This document shows, piece by piece, positions 1 to 8,108 of a stretch of DNA of 10,944 nt; positions within the stretch are counted from its first letter, which is position 1; every line of letters begins with the position of its first letter. The translations under genes were made by a program, and so were the position numbers. This stretch comes from Azonexus sp. (GTDB lineage: Bacteria > Pseudomonadota > Gammaproteobacteria > Burkholderiales > Rhodocyclaceae), in NCBI GenBank assembly GCA_031285115.1, contig JAITWU010000038.1, positions 1 to 10,944 of the forward strand, read 5' to 3'. The notes under the pieces are model-generated. The model made no database searches. It saw nothing but the letters and a program-made list of their open reading frames with translations, and was not told where the DNA came from.

Positions 1-102
1 GCCAAAGTCGTCATCGTCGCCTGTATGCGTAAATTGCTCACCATCATGAATGCCATGATCAAAAATAACACCCCATGGGAAATAAAAAATGCTTGCGCTT
101 GA
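1..102 (+). pseudogene. C-terminal end of an IS110-family transposase (gene enters from left of window)
   Basis: Frame 1 is open from the first base to TGA at 100-102 and gives 33 residues. They contain ACMRKLLTIMNAMIK followed by NNTPWE. This is the characteristic extreme C-terminus of IS110/IS1111-family transposases (Transposase_20 side), in which a basic helix of the type 'RKLLxILNAMxR' precedes a 'tPW' ending. IS110 enzymes are DEDD/serine recombinases guided by a structured bridge RNA encoded in the element's non-coding end. The catalytic parts and the left end lie outside the window, so it cannot be said whether the copy is intact. The stop is followed after only nine bases by a palindromic repeat, so the element's right end is short or lies inside that repeat. 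The entry is typed as pseudogene only because it is partial here. Confidence 0.8.
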
Positions 103-111
103 ACACGGTTG

Positions 112-133
112 CTCTCCCGTCAAGGGAGAGGGG
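112..133. repeat. Palindromic interspersed repeat, left-trimmed copy
   Basis: CTCTCCC (112-118), a 5-base loop GTCAA, then GGGAGAGGGG (124-133). Apart from the loop bases this is identical to the right part of the palindrome at 3314-3335, which has loop GCGAG. The intact copy has three more C residues on its left arm, giving a 10-bp stem. Here those positions are replaced by GTTG-type sequence adjoining the transposase end. It reads as a member of the same REP-like repeat family, interrupted on its left by the IS110-family element. Confidence 0.6.
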
Positions 134-308
134 AGTATCGGACGTTGCTGGATACGTTGATTCACGTGATTGTCATTCATGCGATTGCCCTGCTGTTGCG
201 GGCAAAGGCAAAAGTCCTTCTCTGATCATGTGGCAAATTTGACAAAAAAACTTCAAAAATTGAATTTGTCGATTGTTTTTCACCTCCGCCACATCACGGC
301 AACCATTT

Positions 309-343
309 GATTGTTAAAAATAAAAACCAATTTTATAACAATC
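309..343. promoter_or_regulatory. Inverted repeat overlapping the autotransporter promoter (candidate operator)
   Basis: GATTGTTA at 309-316 and TAACAATC at 336-343 are perfect reverse complements separated by 19 bases. The left arm covers the -35 hexamer and the right arm covers most of the -10 hexamer. A dimeric regulator binding both arms would block RNA polymerase. The arm-to-arm distance of 27 bases is about two and a half helical turns. No regulator family is recognised, and in AT-rich DNA an 8-bp dyad can arise by chance. Confidence 0.35.
311..339 (+). promoter_or_regulatory. Predicted sigma70-type promoter of the autotransporter gene
   Basis: The -35 is TTGTTA (311-316, four of six consensus bases), the spacer is 17 bases, and the -10 is TATAAC (334-339, five of six). 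Transcription would start near 346, about 115 bases before the ATG at 461. It is the best-spaced pair in the upstream region. A TTGACA at 239-244 has no comparable -10 element. Confidence 0.5.
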
Positions 344-460
344 GGACTGTGAGGATTTGTGAGCTTTCTCGGCTTGAAAGGGTGCTAGATTGATGCTTTA
401 GGCATGTCGCCGCTTTTGCGCTTTTGCCAAAAATATCAGACAACCAACCGGAGAACAGCC

Positions 461-3255
461 ATGAATCACACCTACAAAACCATTTTCAACCGCACCTCGG
501 GCGTGTGGCAGGCAGTAGCGGAGACCGCTACGGGGCAGGGAAAATCAAAATCTGTCAAAAATACCCCCCCCCCCCCGCCAAAAGTGACAACAATGACAGT
601 ATTGCCGGGGCATTAAAGCACCTCGCCTTTGCGGGAAATTTCCTCAACAGTTCCGCCGCCATTGCCGCGCTCTTTGGCGCGCTGGCGCTGGCCAACCCCG
701 CCTTTGCCAATGGCGGACAGGGCGGCCCCAACTTGGGCGGGGCTGACAATCCAGTCGGCGCGGGCGGCGTGGGGCCTTGCGGAGATGATGGAACGGGCGG
801 CGCGGGCGGGGGCGCAGGCGTAACAGGGGGCGCTGGCGGCCAGGGTGGCAATGCTATCACCGCCGTATGTGATGGCACCGGTGGCGCAGGCGGCGCAGGC
901 GGGACAGCCGCCACGACCGTCGGAACGGTTCGTAGTGGTGGAAATGGCGCTAATGGCGTCCTCTATAGCGGCACAGGCGATGGCGGCGGCGGTGGTGGTG
1001 GCGGTGGCGCGCATGGGTTTGTCGGCGTCAATCTGACGGACCCTCTGCTGAACGGCCTGACACTCGTTCGCGGCGGCAACGGCGGCGACGGCAGCCACGA
1101 TCCCAGCGGCGGCGGCGGTGGCGCGGGCGGCTGGGGCATGGTGCTCACCGGCTCGGGCAACCTTGGCGTACTCAGTTTTTCTGTTCAGGGCGGCAATGGC
1201 GGCAGCGCCGAATGGTCCATAGGCGACCAGGGTGGCAGCGGCGGCAGGGGGCTGTCCCTTGAAGGATCAGCCACGCAGATCGTGATTGCCGGAGCTGTCA
1301 CAGGTGGCAATGGCGGCTCGGGGAGCGGCGGCAGCGGCAAGGGCGGCGATGGAATTACCGCCAGTTCCAGCGAAATCACCATTTCTGCGGCAGTCACGGG
1401 CGGCAATGGCGGGACGATCGGTTTTGGCGGCGCGGGCGGAGCAGGGATTACCGGCAGCGATCTCAAGCTCCTCATTACCAACGGCGGTTCCGTCACGGGT
1501 GGCCTGAGCGGCAACGGCAACACCCGCGCCAACGCCATCGCCTTTACTGGCGGCGTGAACACGCTGGAATTACAGGCGGGTTACTCAATCAGCGGCAATG
1601 TGGCGGGCGCAACCGGCACAGGCACATCGGACACACTGATTCTCGGCGGCGCTGGTAACGCGAGCTTCTCTGTCGATAACATCGGGGCTGGCAAGCAGTT
1701 TCAAAACTTTGATGCCTTCCAGAAAACCGGCGCCAGCACCTGGACGCTGACCGGCGCGAACACCTCAGCGAGCTTTGACGTTACCGCAGGCCAATTGGCG
1801 CTTGCTGGCGCAACGATCGGCGGCGTCACTGTCATGGGCGGTATGCTCGGCGGCAACGGCACAGTCAGTAATCTTTTCGTCAACAGCGGCGCGACGCTTG
1901 CTCCCGGCAATTCAATCGGTACGATCAATGTGACTGGCAATGTCACCTTCGACGCCGGTTCCTTCTATCAGGTCGAAGTCGATGCTGCCGGTAACGCCGA
2001 CCTCACCCACGCCACCGGCACGGCGACGATCAACGGCGGCACGGTCGAAGTACTGGCGGGAAGCGGCAATTACAAGGTGTCAACCCAATACACCATCCTC
2101 ACTGCCGATGGTGGTCTTACCGGAGTCGGCGTCTTTTCCAAGGTCACCAGCAATTTCGCCTTTCTCACGCCGGTGCTCAGTTATGACGCCAACAATGTCT
2201 ATCTGACCATGAGCCGCGTCGACTTCGCCAACATCGGCAATACGCCAAACCAGCGGGCCACCGGTCGGGCGCTGGAAAGTCTCGGCGCTGGCGCGCTCTT
2301 TGACGCCGCCCTCCAGCTCGATGCGCCGGGGGCGCGGGCGGCGCTTGACCGGCTGTCCGGCGAAATCCACGCTTCCGCCCGCGCCGCGCTGATCGAGGAC
2401 AGCCGTTTCGTCCGTGAGGCGGCGCTCGATGAATTGACCGGCGGCAACGACAGCCGCGTCTGGGGCCGGGCTTTCGGTTCTTCGGGCCATCTCGCTGGCG
2501 ACCGTAATGCGGCGAAAGTCGAGCGCGCAATTCACGGGTTCTTCGTCGGCGCTGACGGGCAGCTTGCCGACAATGTCCGCCTTGGCGTGCTCGGCGGTTA
2601 CAGCCGCAGTGATTTCGACGCCAATCATGCTTCCAGCGCGAGTGACAGCTACCACTTTGGCGCTTATGTCGGCGCTCGCCGGGCGGCGTTTTCGCTACGC
2701 GCCGGGGCGGCTTATAGCCGACATGATCTCGCCACTCGCCGTTCAGTCGCTTTCGACGGCTTCAGCGACCGCCTGAGAAAGGATTACCAGGCCGACACGA
2801 GACAGGTTTTTGCTGAACTGGGTTATGGCATTGACGCTGGCGCGGTGCGTGTCGAGCCTTTTATCAATGTCGCTCACGCCCGTGTCGCGAGCGATGGTTT
2901 TACCGAGAAAGGCGGTCAGGCGGCGCTCAAAGCCAAAGGACAGAGCGCCAGTATGACGTTTTCGACCCTGGGCGCGCATCTGGCCACTGATCTGGGGGCA
3001 GTGCGGTTCAAAGGCTCGCTTGGCTGGCAACGGGCTTTTGGCGACCGAACGCCGGAGACGACTTTACGCTTCGCCAATGGCGGCAACGCCTTCGACATCA
3101 CTGGCGCGCCATTGGCGCGCAACACGGCGGTAGTCGAGGCGGGGCTTGATTTCGCCATTGGCAAAAACGCGACCCTGGGTGTTTTTTACAATGGCCGCTT
3201 TGCTTCCGGGATGACAGACAACGGGGGACGGGCGACGTTGAGTGTGTGGTTTTAG
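461..3255 (+). CDS. ESPR-type autotransporter (type Va) adhesin, phase-variable; out of frame as given
   Basis: This is a surface autotransporter whose barrel would export its own passenger across the outer membrane. The ATG at 461, with GGAG at 450-453, starts an extended signal peptide region (MNHTYKTIFNRTSGVWQAV). At a C13 tract (564-576) the frame changes. As given, translation ends at 614-616 after 51 residues. With 14 Cs it runs to TAG at 3253 as 931 residues, and with 11 Cs as 930. ON-form layout: ESPR about 1-35, proline run and polar linker, hydrophobic core, cleavage after AFA (residue 83). A glycine-rich passenger with GGNGG repeats follows, then a PATR-like unit (about 419-449), a pertactin-like segment with ATLAPGNSIGTI (about 478), and a barrel from about 668 (WGRAFGSSG) ending in the outer-membrane signature SVWF. 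The ligand is unknown. Frame disruption is seen directly; reversible switching is inferred, and a homopolymer read error is the alternative. Confidence 0.85.
564..576. repeat. Poly-C tract (C13), candidate slipped-strand phase-variation switch
   Basis: Thirteen consecutive C residues lie inside the autotransporter leader, between the ESPR and the hydrophobic signal core. The upstream frame (start 461) and the downstream frame (passenger and barrel) differ so that adding one C or removing two restores a single open frame. In the ON frame the tract encodes four consecutive prolines (Thr-Pro4-Ala). Long poly-C or poly-G tracts in coding sequence are a known means of ON/OFF switching of surface proteins, for example the autotransporter protease NalP of Neisseria. 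It is the longest homopolymer in the window. Confidence 0.85.
1063..1512 (+). repeat. Imperfect GGNGG repeats in the autotransporter passenger
   Basis: About five degenerate units begin with a valine step and a glycine motif: VRGGNGG (from 1066), VQGGNGG (1183), VTGGNGG (1297), VTGGNGG (1393) and VTGGLSG (about 1492). Spacing is 117, 114, 96 and about 99 bases, or 32-39 residues. Each unit continues with a loop rich in Gly and Ser, then a G-[LIM]-x-[LA]-x-[GS]-S strand and a beta-rich step such as TQIVIAGAV or EITISAAV. The pattern suggests coils of a beta-solenoid with long glycine-rich loops. The repeats have diverged at DNA level, so recombination between them is less likely than slippage at the C tract. 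Confidence 0.6.
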
Positions 3256-3296
3256 GGCGGCTTTTGTTTAGTCGCGCGCAGAATAAACGCTTCCTG

Positions 3297-3335
3297 CCCC
3301 CTCTCCCCAACCCCTCTCCCGCGAGGGGAGAGGGG
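3297..3335. repeat. REP-like palindromic repeat, intact copy
   Basis: A C-rich arm (CCCCTCTCCCC, 3297-3307) is followed by AA-type spacing and a second arm CCCCTCTCCC (3311-3320), a loop GCGAG, and the complementary arm GGGAGAGGGG (3326-3335). Either left arm can pair with the right arm. The second copy at 112-133 in this window shows that it is an interspersed family. It sits exactly between two convergent genes, a usual place for such elements. Confidence 0.65.
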
Positions 3336-3340
3336 CTTTT
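3311..3340 (+). terminator. Hairpin terminator after the autotransporter gene
   Basis: A perfect 10-bp GC-rich stem (3311-3320 with 3326-3335), a 5-base loop, then C and TTTT (3336-3340). It lies 55 bases after the autotransporter stop. The short T run makes it a plausible intrinsic terminator for plus-strand transcripts. On the minus strand the hairpin is not followed by a T run, so it would stop tgt transcripts only weakly, if at all. Confidence 0.5.
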
Positions 3341-3365
3341 GACACCCCTCTCAAGGTGGATGTAT

Positions 3366-5518
<2,153 letters not shown>

Positions 5519-5552
5519 GCGCGGCTAAAGGCGGTTCAGGGAAGGGGGGCGA

Positions 5553-5580
5553 ATGATACGGGACAGTGACTGAAAATCAA
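5553..5580 (-). promoter_or_regulatory. Predicted sigma70-type promoter of queA-tgt
   Basis: Read on the minus strand: TTGATT (5575-5580, four of six), 16-base spacer, TATCAT (5553-5558, five of six). Transcription would begin near 5546, about 28 bases before the queA ATG. It lies in the 174-base divergent gap to yfiR. On the plus strand the gap has a GATAAT (5592-5597) that could be a -10 for yfiR, but no good -35 accompanies it. Confidence 0.45.
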
Positions 5581-5692
5581 TCGCTTGGTAGGATAATGTA
5601 AATTTACGGACGGTTGCCGGTTCATCCGGTCAGCTCCAGGTCGATGCTCCGGCATTGTCACCACTCAATTTTTCTTTCCCCGGAAAGCTCCT

Positions 5693-6235
5693 GTGCGCCA
5701 TTTATTCGCCCCCATCGCACTGTTTTTGCTCGGTTGTTTTGTCGTTGCCGGAGTCTGGCGCGGCGAACCGGCCAAGGCCGCCAGCAATGACATCGAAACG
5801 CAGGTCAGCCGTTTCGTCTCCGGTATTCTCGGTTATGCGCGCTGGCCGACGCTGACCGGAACTTACCGTTTTTGCATGGCCGGTGGCGTGCGCCATCTGC
5901 GCGACGCGCAGAGCAGCCTCACCGAAACGAAGAATCCGGTCAGCGTGCGCCAGTTGGCGGTCGATGAGGCTGACTGGACGGCCAATTGCGATGTGCTCTA
6001 TGTCGGCCCGGCAGCGCCGGGACAACGCGGCAGGCTCCTCGCCGAGGCGGTCGGCAAGCCGGTGCTGACCATCAGCGAAGGTGACAACGAATGTGTCGAA
6101 TCGAGTATGTTTTGCCTGACGCTGGAAGGCAATGAGGTGGGCCTGATCGCCAACCTCGATGCAATTTCGCGCAGCGGCATCCGCATCAACCCGAAAGTGC
6201 TCCAACTGGTGCGCCGCAAGCAGGATAAAGGATGA
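5693..6235 (+). CDS. yfiR: YfiR family periplasmic repressor of diguanylate cyclase YfiN
   Basis: Predicted periplasmic inhibitor (DUF4154 family) that binds the sensor domain of YfiN and keeps c-di-GMP synthesis off; loss or oxidative misfolding of YfiR activates biofilm formation in Pseudomonas. The 180 residues are near the family length. The N-terminus MRHLFAPIALFLLGCFVVAG is a signal peptide, with likely cleavage near AKAA (about 27-30). The mature part has exactly four cysteines at 61, 99, 134 and 141. The spacing of 38, 35 and 7 is close to that of the two disulfide pairs of the Pseudomonas protein (C71-C110, C145-C152). The start is GTG at 5693, preceded by GGAAAG (5682-5687); no better start is seen. 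The stop overlaps the next ATG (ATGA, 6232-6235), which with the gene order yfiR-yfiN-yfiB makes the assignment firm. Confidence 0.9.
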   Translation: MRHLFAPIALFLLGCFVVAGVWRGEPAKAASNDIETQVSRFVSGILGYARWPTLTGTYRFCMAGGVRHLRDAQSSLTETKNPVSVRQLAVDEADWTANCDVLYVGPAAPGQRGRLLAEAVGKPVLTISEGDNECVESSMFCLTLEGNEVGLIANLDAISRSGIRINPKVLQLVRRKQDKG

Positions 6236-7494
6236 ACGAAACAAGCAACGAACAAGAACGCGCGCCGACACTGATCGCCGTGTTGCATCACGCAACGCTG
6301 CGCGTCGTGCTGGTGGCGGTGCTGCTCGCTGGCACTTCGCTGTTTGCCTTGAGCATCGTCGCGCTGCGCTTCTACATTCTCGACAATCTGGCTTTGTCGG
6401 CGCGCTCGGTCGCCTACGCCGTCGAAGCGGCGGTGGTTTTTGACGACCGCGAGGCCGCTGTCGAGGAACTGGAGCACATGGTCGCCAATCGCCCGGTCGC
6501 CACGGCCTACGTCTTCGACCGCGACGGCGAAGAACTTGCCCGTTGGCAGACAAAAGAAACCGCCAACTGGGCGGCGCTGGAAAAACTGGTGGTCGATGTT
6601 TTTCTTGACCGCCCAGCCATCGAGCCAATCCAGCATGACGGGCATCAAATCGGCCTCGTCAAATTGCACAGCTCGGGGCGCGATTTGACGACATTCGTCG
6701 CGGTGGCGCTGGTCTGCGGCTTGATTTCATTCCTTTTGTGCACTGCCGCCGCCTCGTATCTTTCCCGGCGGGCTGGTAAAAAAATTGTCGAACCCTTGCA
6801 CCATCTCGCTGCCGTCACGGCCAAAGCAAGGCGCGAGCACCGCTTCGAGCAGCGTGTCAAACCAGCGGCCATCGCCGAACTGCGCCACCTCGGCGACGAC
6901 TTCAACGCGCTCCTCGCCGAACTCGCCGCCTGGCAGGAGAAGATGCACGACTACAACAAAACGCTCGCCCATCAGGCCAATCACGACCCGCTGACGGGAC
7001 TCGCTAACCGCGCCCACTTCGAGGCGCGTCTCGATCAGGCGCTGGCGACGATGCACGGCAAAGCGGCGGTTGGCGACGGCGGTGACAGCGGCCATGTCGC
7101 GCTCTTTTTCATTGACGCCGACCGTTTCAAATCCATCAACGACGAACAGGGGCATGAAGTCGGCGACATCGTGCTGTGCGCCATTGCCCGGCGTTTACGC
7201 GCCAAGGTGCGGGAAAGCGATCTGGTCGCCCGTCTTGGTGGCGACGAATTTGCCGTTCTACTATCATCCATGAGCAATCCGGCGCAGGCCGGACGGATTG
7301 CCAGCAGCATGATCGAGAGCATGGCCGAACCCATCGAATTGCCGTCAGGCGCGGATCTGACCATCTCATTGAGCATCGGCATCGCGTTCTTCCCTGACCA
7401 TGCGACCGATGCGGCAGGCTTGCTGAAAAAAGCCGATAACGCAATGTATGAATCGAAACGCGCTGGCCGTGGCGCTTATTCGGTGGCCTCGTAA
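6232..7494 (+). CDS. yfiN: YfiN (TpbB/DgcN) type membrane diguanylate cyclase
   Basis: An inner-membrane enzyme that makes c-di-GMP from two GTP when released from YfiR. Order in the 420 residues: cytoplasmic N-tail; membrane helix about 22-45; periplasmic CHASE8-like sensor about 46-152; second helix about 153-176; HAMP linker about 176-235; GGDEF domain about 247-417. The active site is GGDEF at 336-340, with metal-binding Asp295 in FIDADRFKSIND. An RESD motif (327-330) five residues before GGDEF is a canonical RxxD product-inhibition site, so feedback is plausible. The ATG at 6232 has AGGA at 6222-6225 inside yfiR. All catalytic residues are present, so the enzyme should be active. yfiB follows 34 bases after the stop. 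Confidence 0.93.
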   Translation: MNETSNEQERAPTLIAVLHHATLRVVLVAVLLAGTSLFALSIVALRFYILDNLALSARSVAYAVEAAVVFDDREAAVEELEHMVANRPVATAYVFDRDGEELARWQTKETANWAALEKLVVDVFLDRPAIEPIQHDGHQIGLVKLHSSGRDLTTFVAVALVCGLISFLLCTAAASYLSRRAGKKIVEPLHHLAAVTAKARREHRFEQRVKPAAIAELRHLGDDFNALLAELAAWQEKMHDYNKTLAHQANHDPLTGLANRAHFEARLDQALATMHGKAAVGDGGDSGHVALFFIDADRFKSINDEQGHEVGDIVLCAIARRLRAKVRESDLVARLGGDEFAVLLSSMSNPAQAGRIASSMIESMAEPIELPSGADLTISLSIGIAFFPDHATDAAGLLKKADNAMYESKRAGRGAYSVAS

Positions 7495-7515
7495 GGCCGC
7501 TTAATTCAGTTTTTT

Positions 7516-7522
7516 GGAGGAG
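7516..7522 (+). promoter_or_regulatory. Shine-Dalgarno that fixes the yfiB start
   Basis: GGAGGAG lies six bases before a TTG at 7529. An upstream in-frame TTG at 7514 overlaps this site and would leave the strong ribosome-binding site inside the coding sequence. The protein from 7529 begins MIFIKKLCFY, a proper lipoprotein signal, which supports the downstream start. Confidence 0.75.
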
Positions 7523-7528
7523 AGACCC

Positions 7529-8044
7529 TTGATTTTCATAAAAAAATTATGTTTTTACCTAGCCCTGGCAGCCGCCACGCTGAACTTTTCGGGGTGCCAG
7601 ACGACGCCGCCGCCGGCAGAACCGGAGAAAAAAGCCGGTCTGTCAGCCGAGCAGACCACCGCCCTCCAGCAGCAAGGTTTCGTTGAATCAGACGAGGGCT
7701 GGGAATTCAGCGCCTCGGAAAAACTGTTGTTCGGCGCCAATGAAGCAACGCTGCAAGCCAACGCCAAAGAAGCCGTAGGCCGTATCGCCCGTTTGCTGGT
7801 CAAGCTGGAAATCCCGGCGGTTCGCGTCGACGGCCATACCGATTCAACCGGCAGCGCCAGTTACAACGACCAACTCTCCCTGCGCCGGGCGCAAATCGTG
7901 GCCGATGTCATCATCGCCGCTGGCATGTCCAGCAGCCATGTCACGGTGCGCGGCCTCGGCAGCCGCTCCCCGATCGCTGGCAACAATACCGCCGAAGGCC
8001 GGGCGCAAAATCGCCGCGTCGTGCTGGTCATCGGCAACAACTGA
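7529..8044 (+). CDS. yfiB: YfiB-type OmpA-like outer-membrane lipoprotein
   Basis: The predicted activator of the system: an outer-membrane lipoprotein that binds peptidoglycan and sequesters YfiR, so freeing YfiN. From the TTG at 7529 it has 171 residues, close to the Pseudomonas protein (168). The signal peptide ends in a lipobox FSGC, with lipidated Cys23. A proline- and glutamate-rich flexible linker of about 35 residues leads to an OmpA_C domain (about 58-169) with GHTDSTGSASYNDQLSLRRA. Asp105 and Arg120 are the diaminopimelate-contacting pair, spaced 15 as in the family. It is the last gene of the yfiR-yfiN-yfiB operon. The rare TTG start behind a strong ribosome-binding site may tune its level. 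By sequence alone it could be a Pal-like lipoprotein; the neighbours decide for YfiB. Confidence 0.9.
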   Translation: MIFIKKLCFYLALAAATLNFSGCQTTPPPAEPEKKAGLSAEQTTALQQQGFVESDEGWEFSASEKLLFGANEATLQANAKEAVGRIARLLVKLEIPAVRVDGHTDSTGSASYNDQLSLRRAQIVADVIIAAGMSSSHVTVRGLGSRSPIAGNNTAEGRAQNRRVVLVIGNN

Positions 8045-8055
8045 AATAAAAAAAC

Positions 8056-8073
8056 GCGCCAGGCATAGGGCGC
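8056..8073 (+). terminator. Weak hairpin after yfiB
   Basis: GCGCC (8056-8060) and GGCGC (8069-8073) form a 5-bp stem with an 8-base loop, followed by TTAAAAT. It is 11 bases past the yfiB stop. The stem is short and the T run poor, so it may only attenuate. The gap to the next start is just 64 bases and shows no clear promoter, so read-through into the redox genes is possible. Confidence 0.25.
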
Positions 8074-8108
8074 TTAAAATCGTTCCAATCGGTTCGAGGA
8101 GACAAAAG

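Larger units (their letters stand above)
103..460. other. Intergenic region between IS110 tail and autotransporter
   Basis: This stretch has no convincing gene. It holds the trimmed palindrome (112-133), a moderately GC-rich segment to about 230 with nothing recognisable, then a strongly AT-rich segment (about 230-345) that contrasts with the GC-rich genes around it. The AT-rich segment carries two dyads: GACAAA (241-246) with TTTGTC (265-270), and GATTGTTA (309-316) with TAACAATC (336-343). The second coincides with the best promoter. A 5' untranslated region of about 115 bases follows, ending in GGAG (450-453) seven bases before the autotransporter ATG. AT-rich upstream DNA next to an IS is common around horizontally moved surface-protein genes, but origin cannot be shown from composition alone. 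Confidence 0.6.

Noticed and set aside
239..267. TTGACA at 239-244 as the main autotransporter promoter
   Set aside because: The -35 is perfect, but the bases 16-17 downstream (TGAATT or GAATTT) match the -10 poorly. TTGTTA/TATAAC at 311-339 is better balanced.
424..576. Uninterrupted 943-residue frame beginning at TTG 424 as the real autotransporter start
   Set aside because: There is no Shine-Dalgarno, and the first 50 residues do not resemble any signal peptide. The same DNA read in the next frame gives a clear ESPR with a good ribosome-binding site at 461.
1063..1512. CRISPR-like or microsatellite array in the glycine-rich region
   Set aside because: Repeats are protein-level and degenerate with unequal spacing; there are no identical repeats and spacers.
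555..1562. Several Pro/Ala-rich minus-strand frames opposite the autotransporter
   Set aside because: They are complements of GGN glycine codons, with no start signals or domains.
7905..8108. Extension of the GltD-like protein upstream to an ATG inside yfiB
   Set aside because: It would overlap the yfiB OmpA domain by 140 bases. The ATG at 8109 has a strong ribosome-binding site and starts a typical N-terminus.
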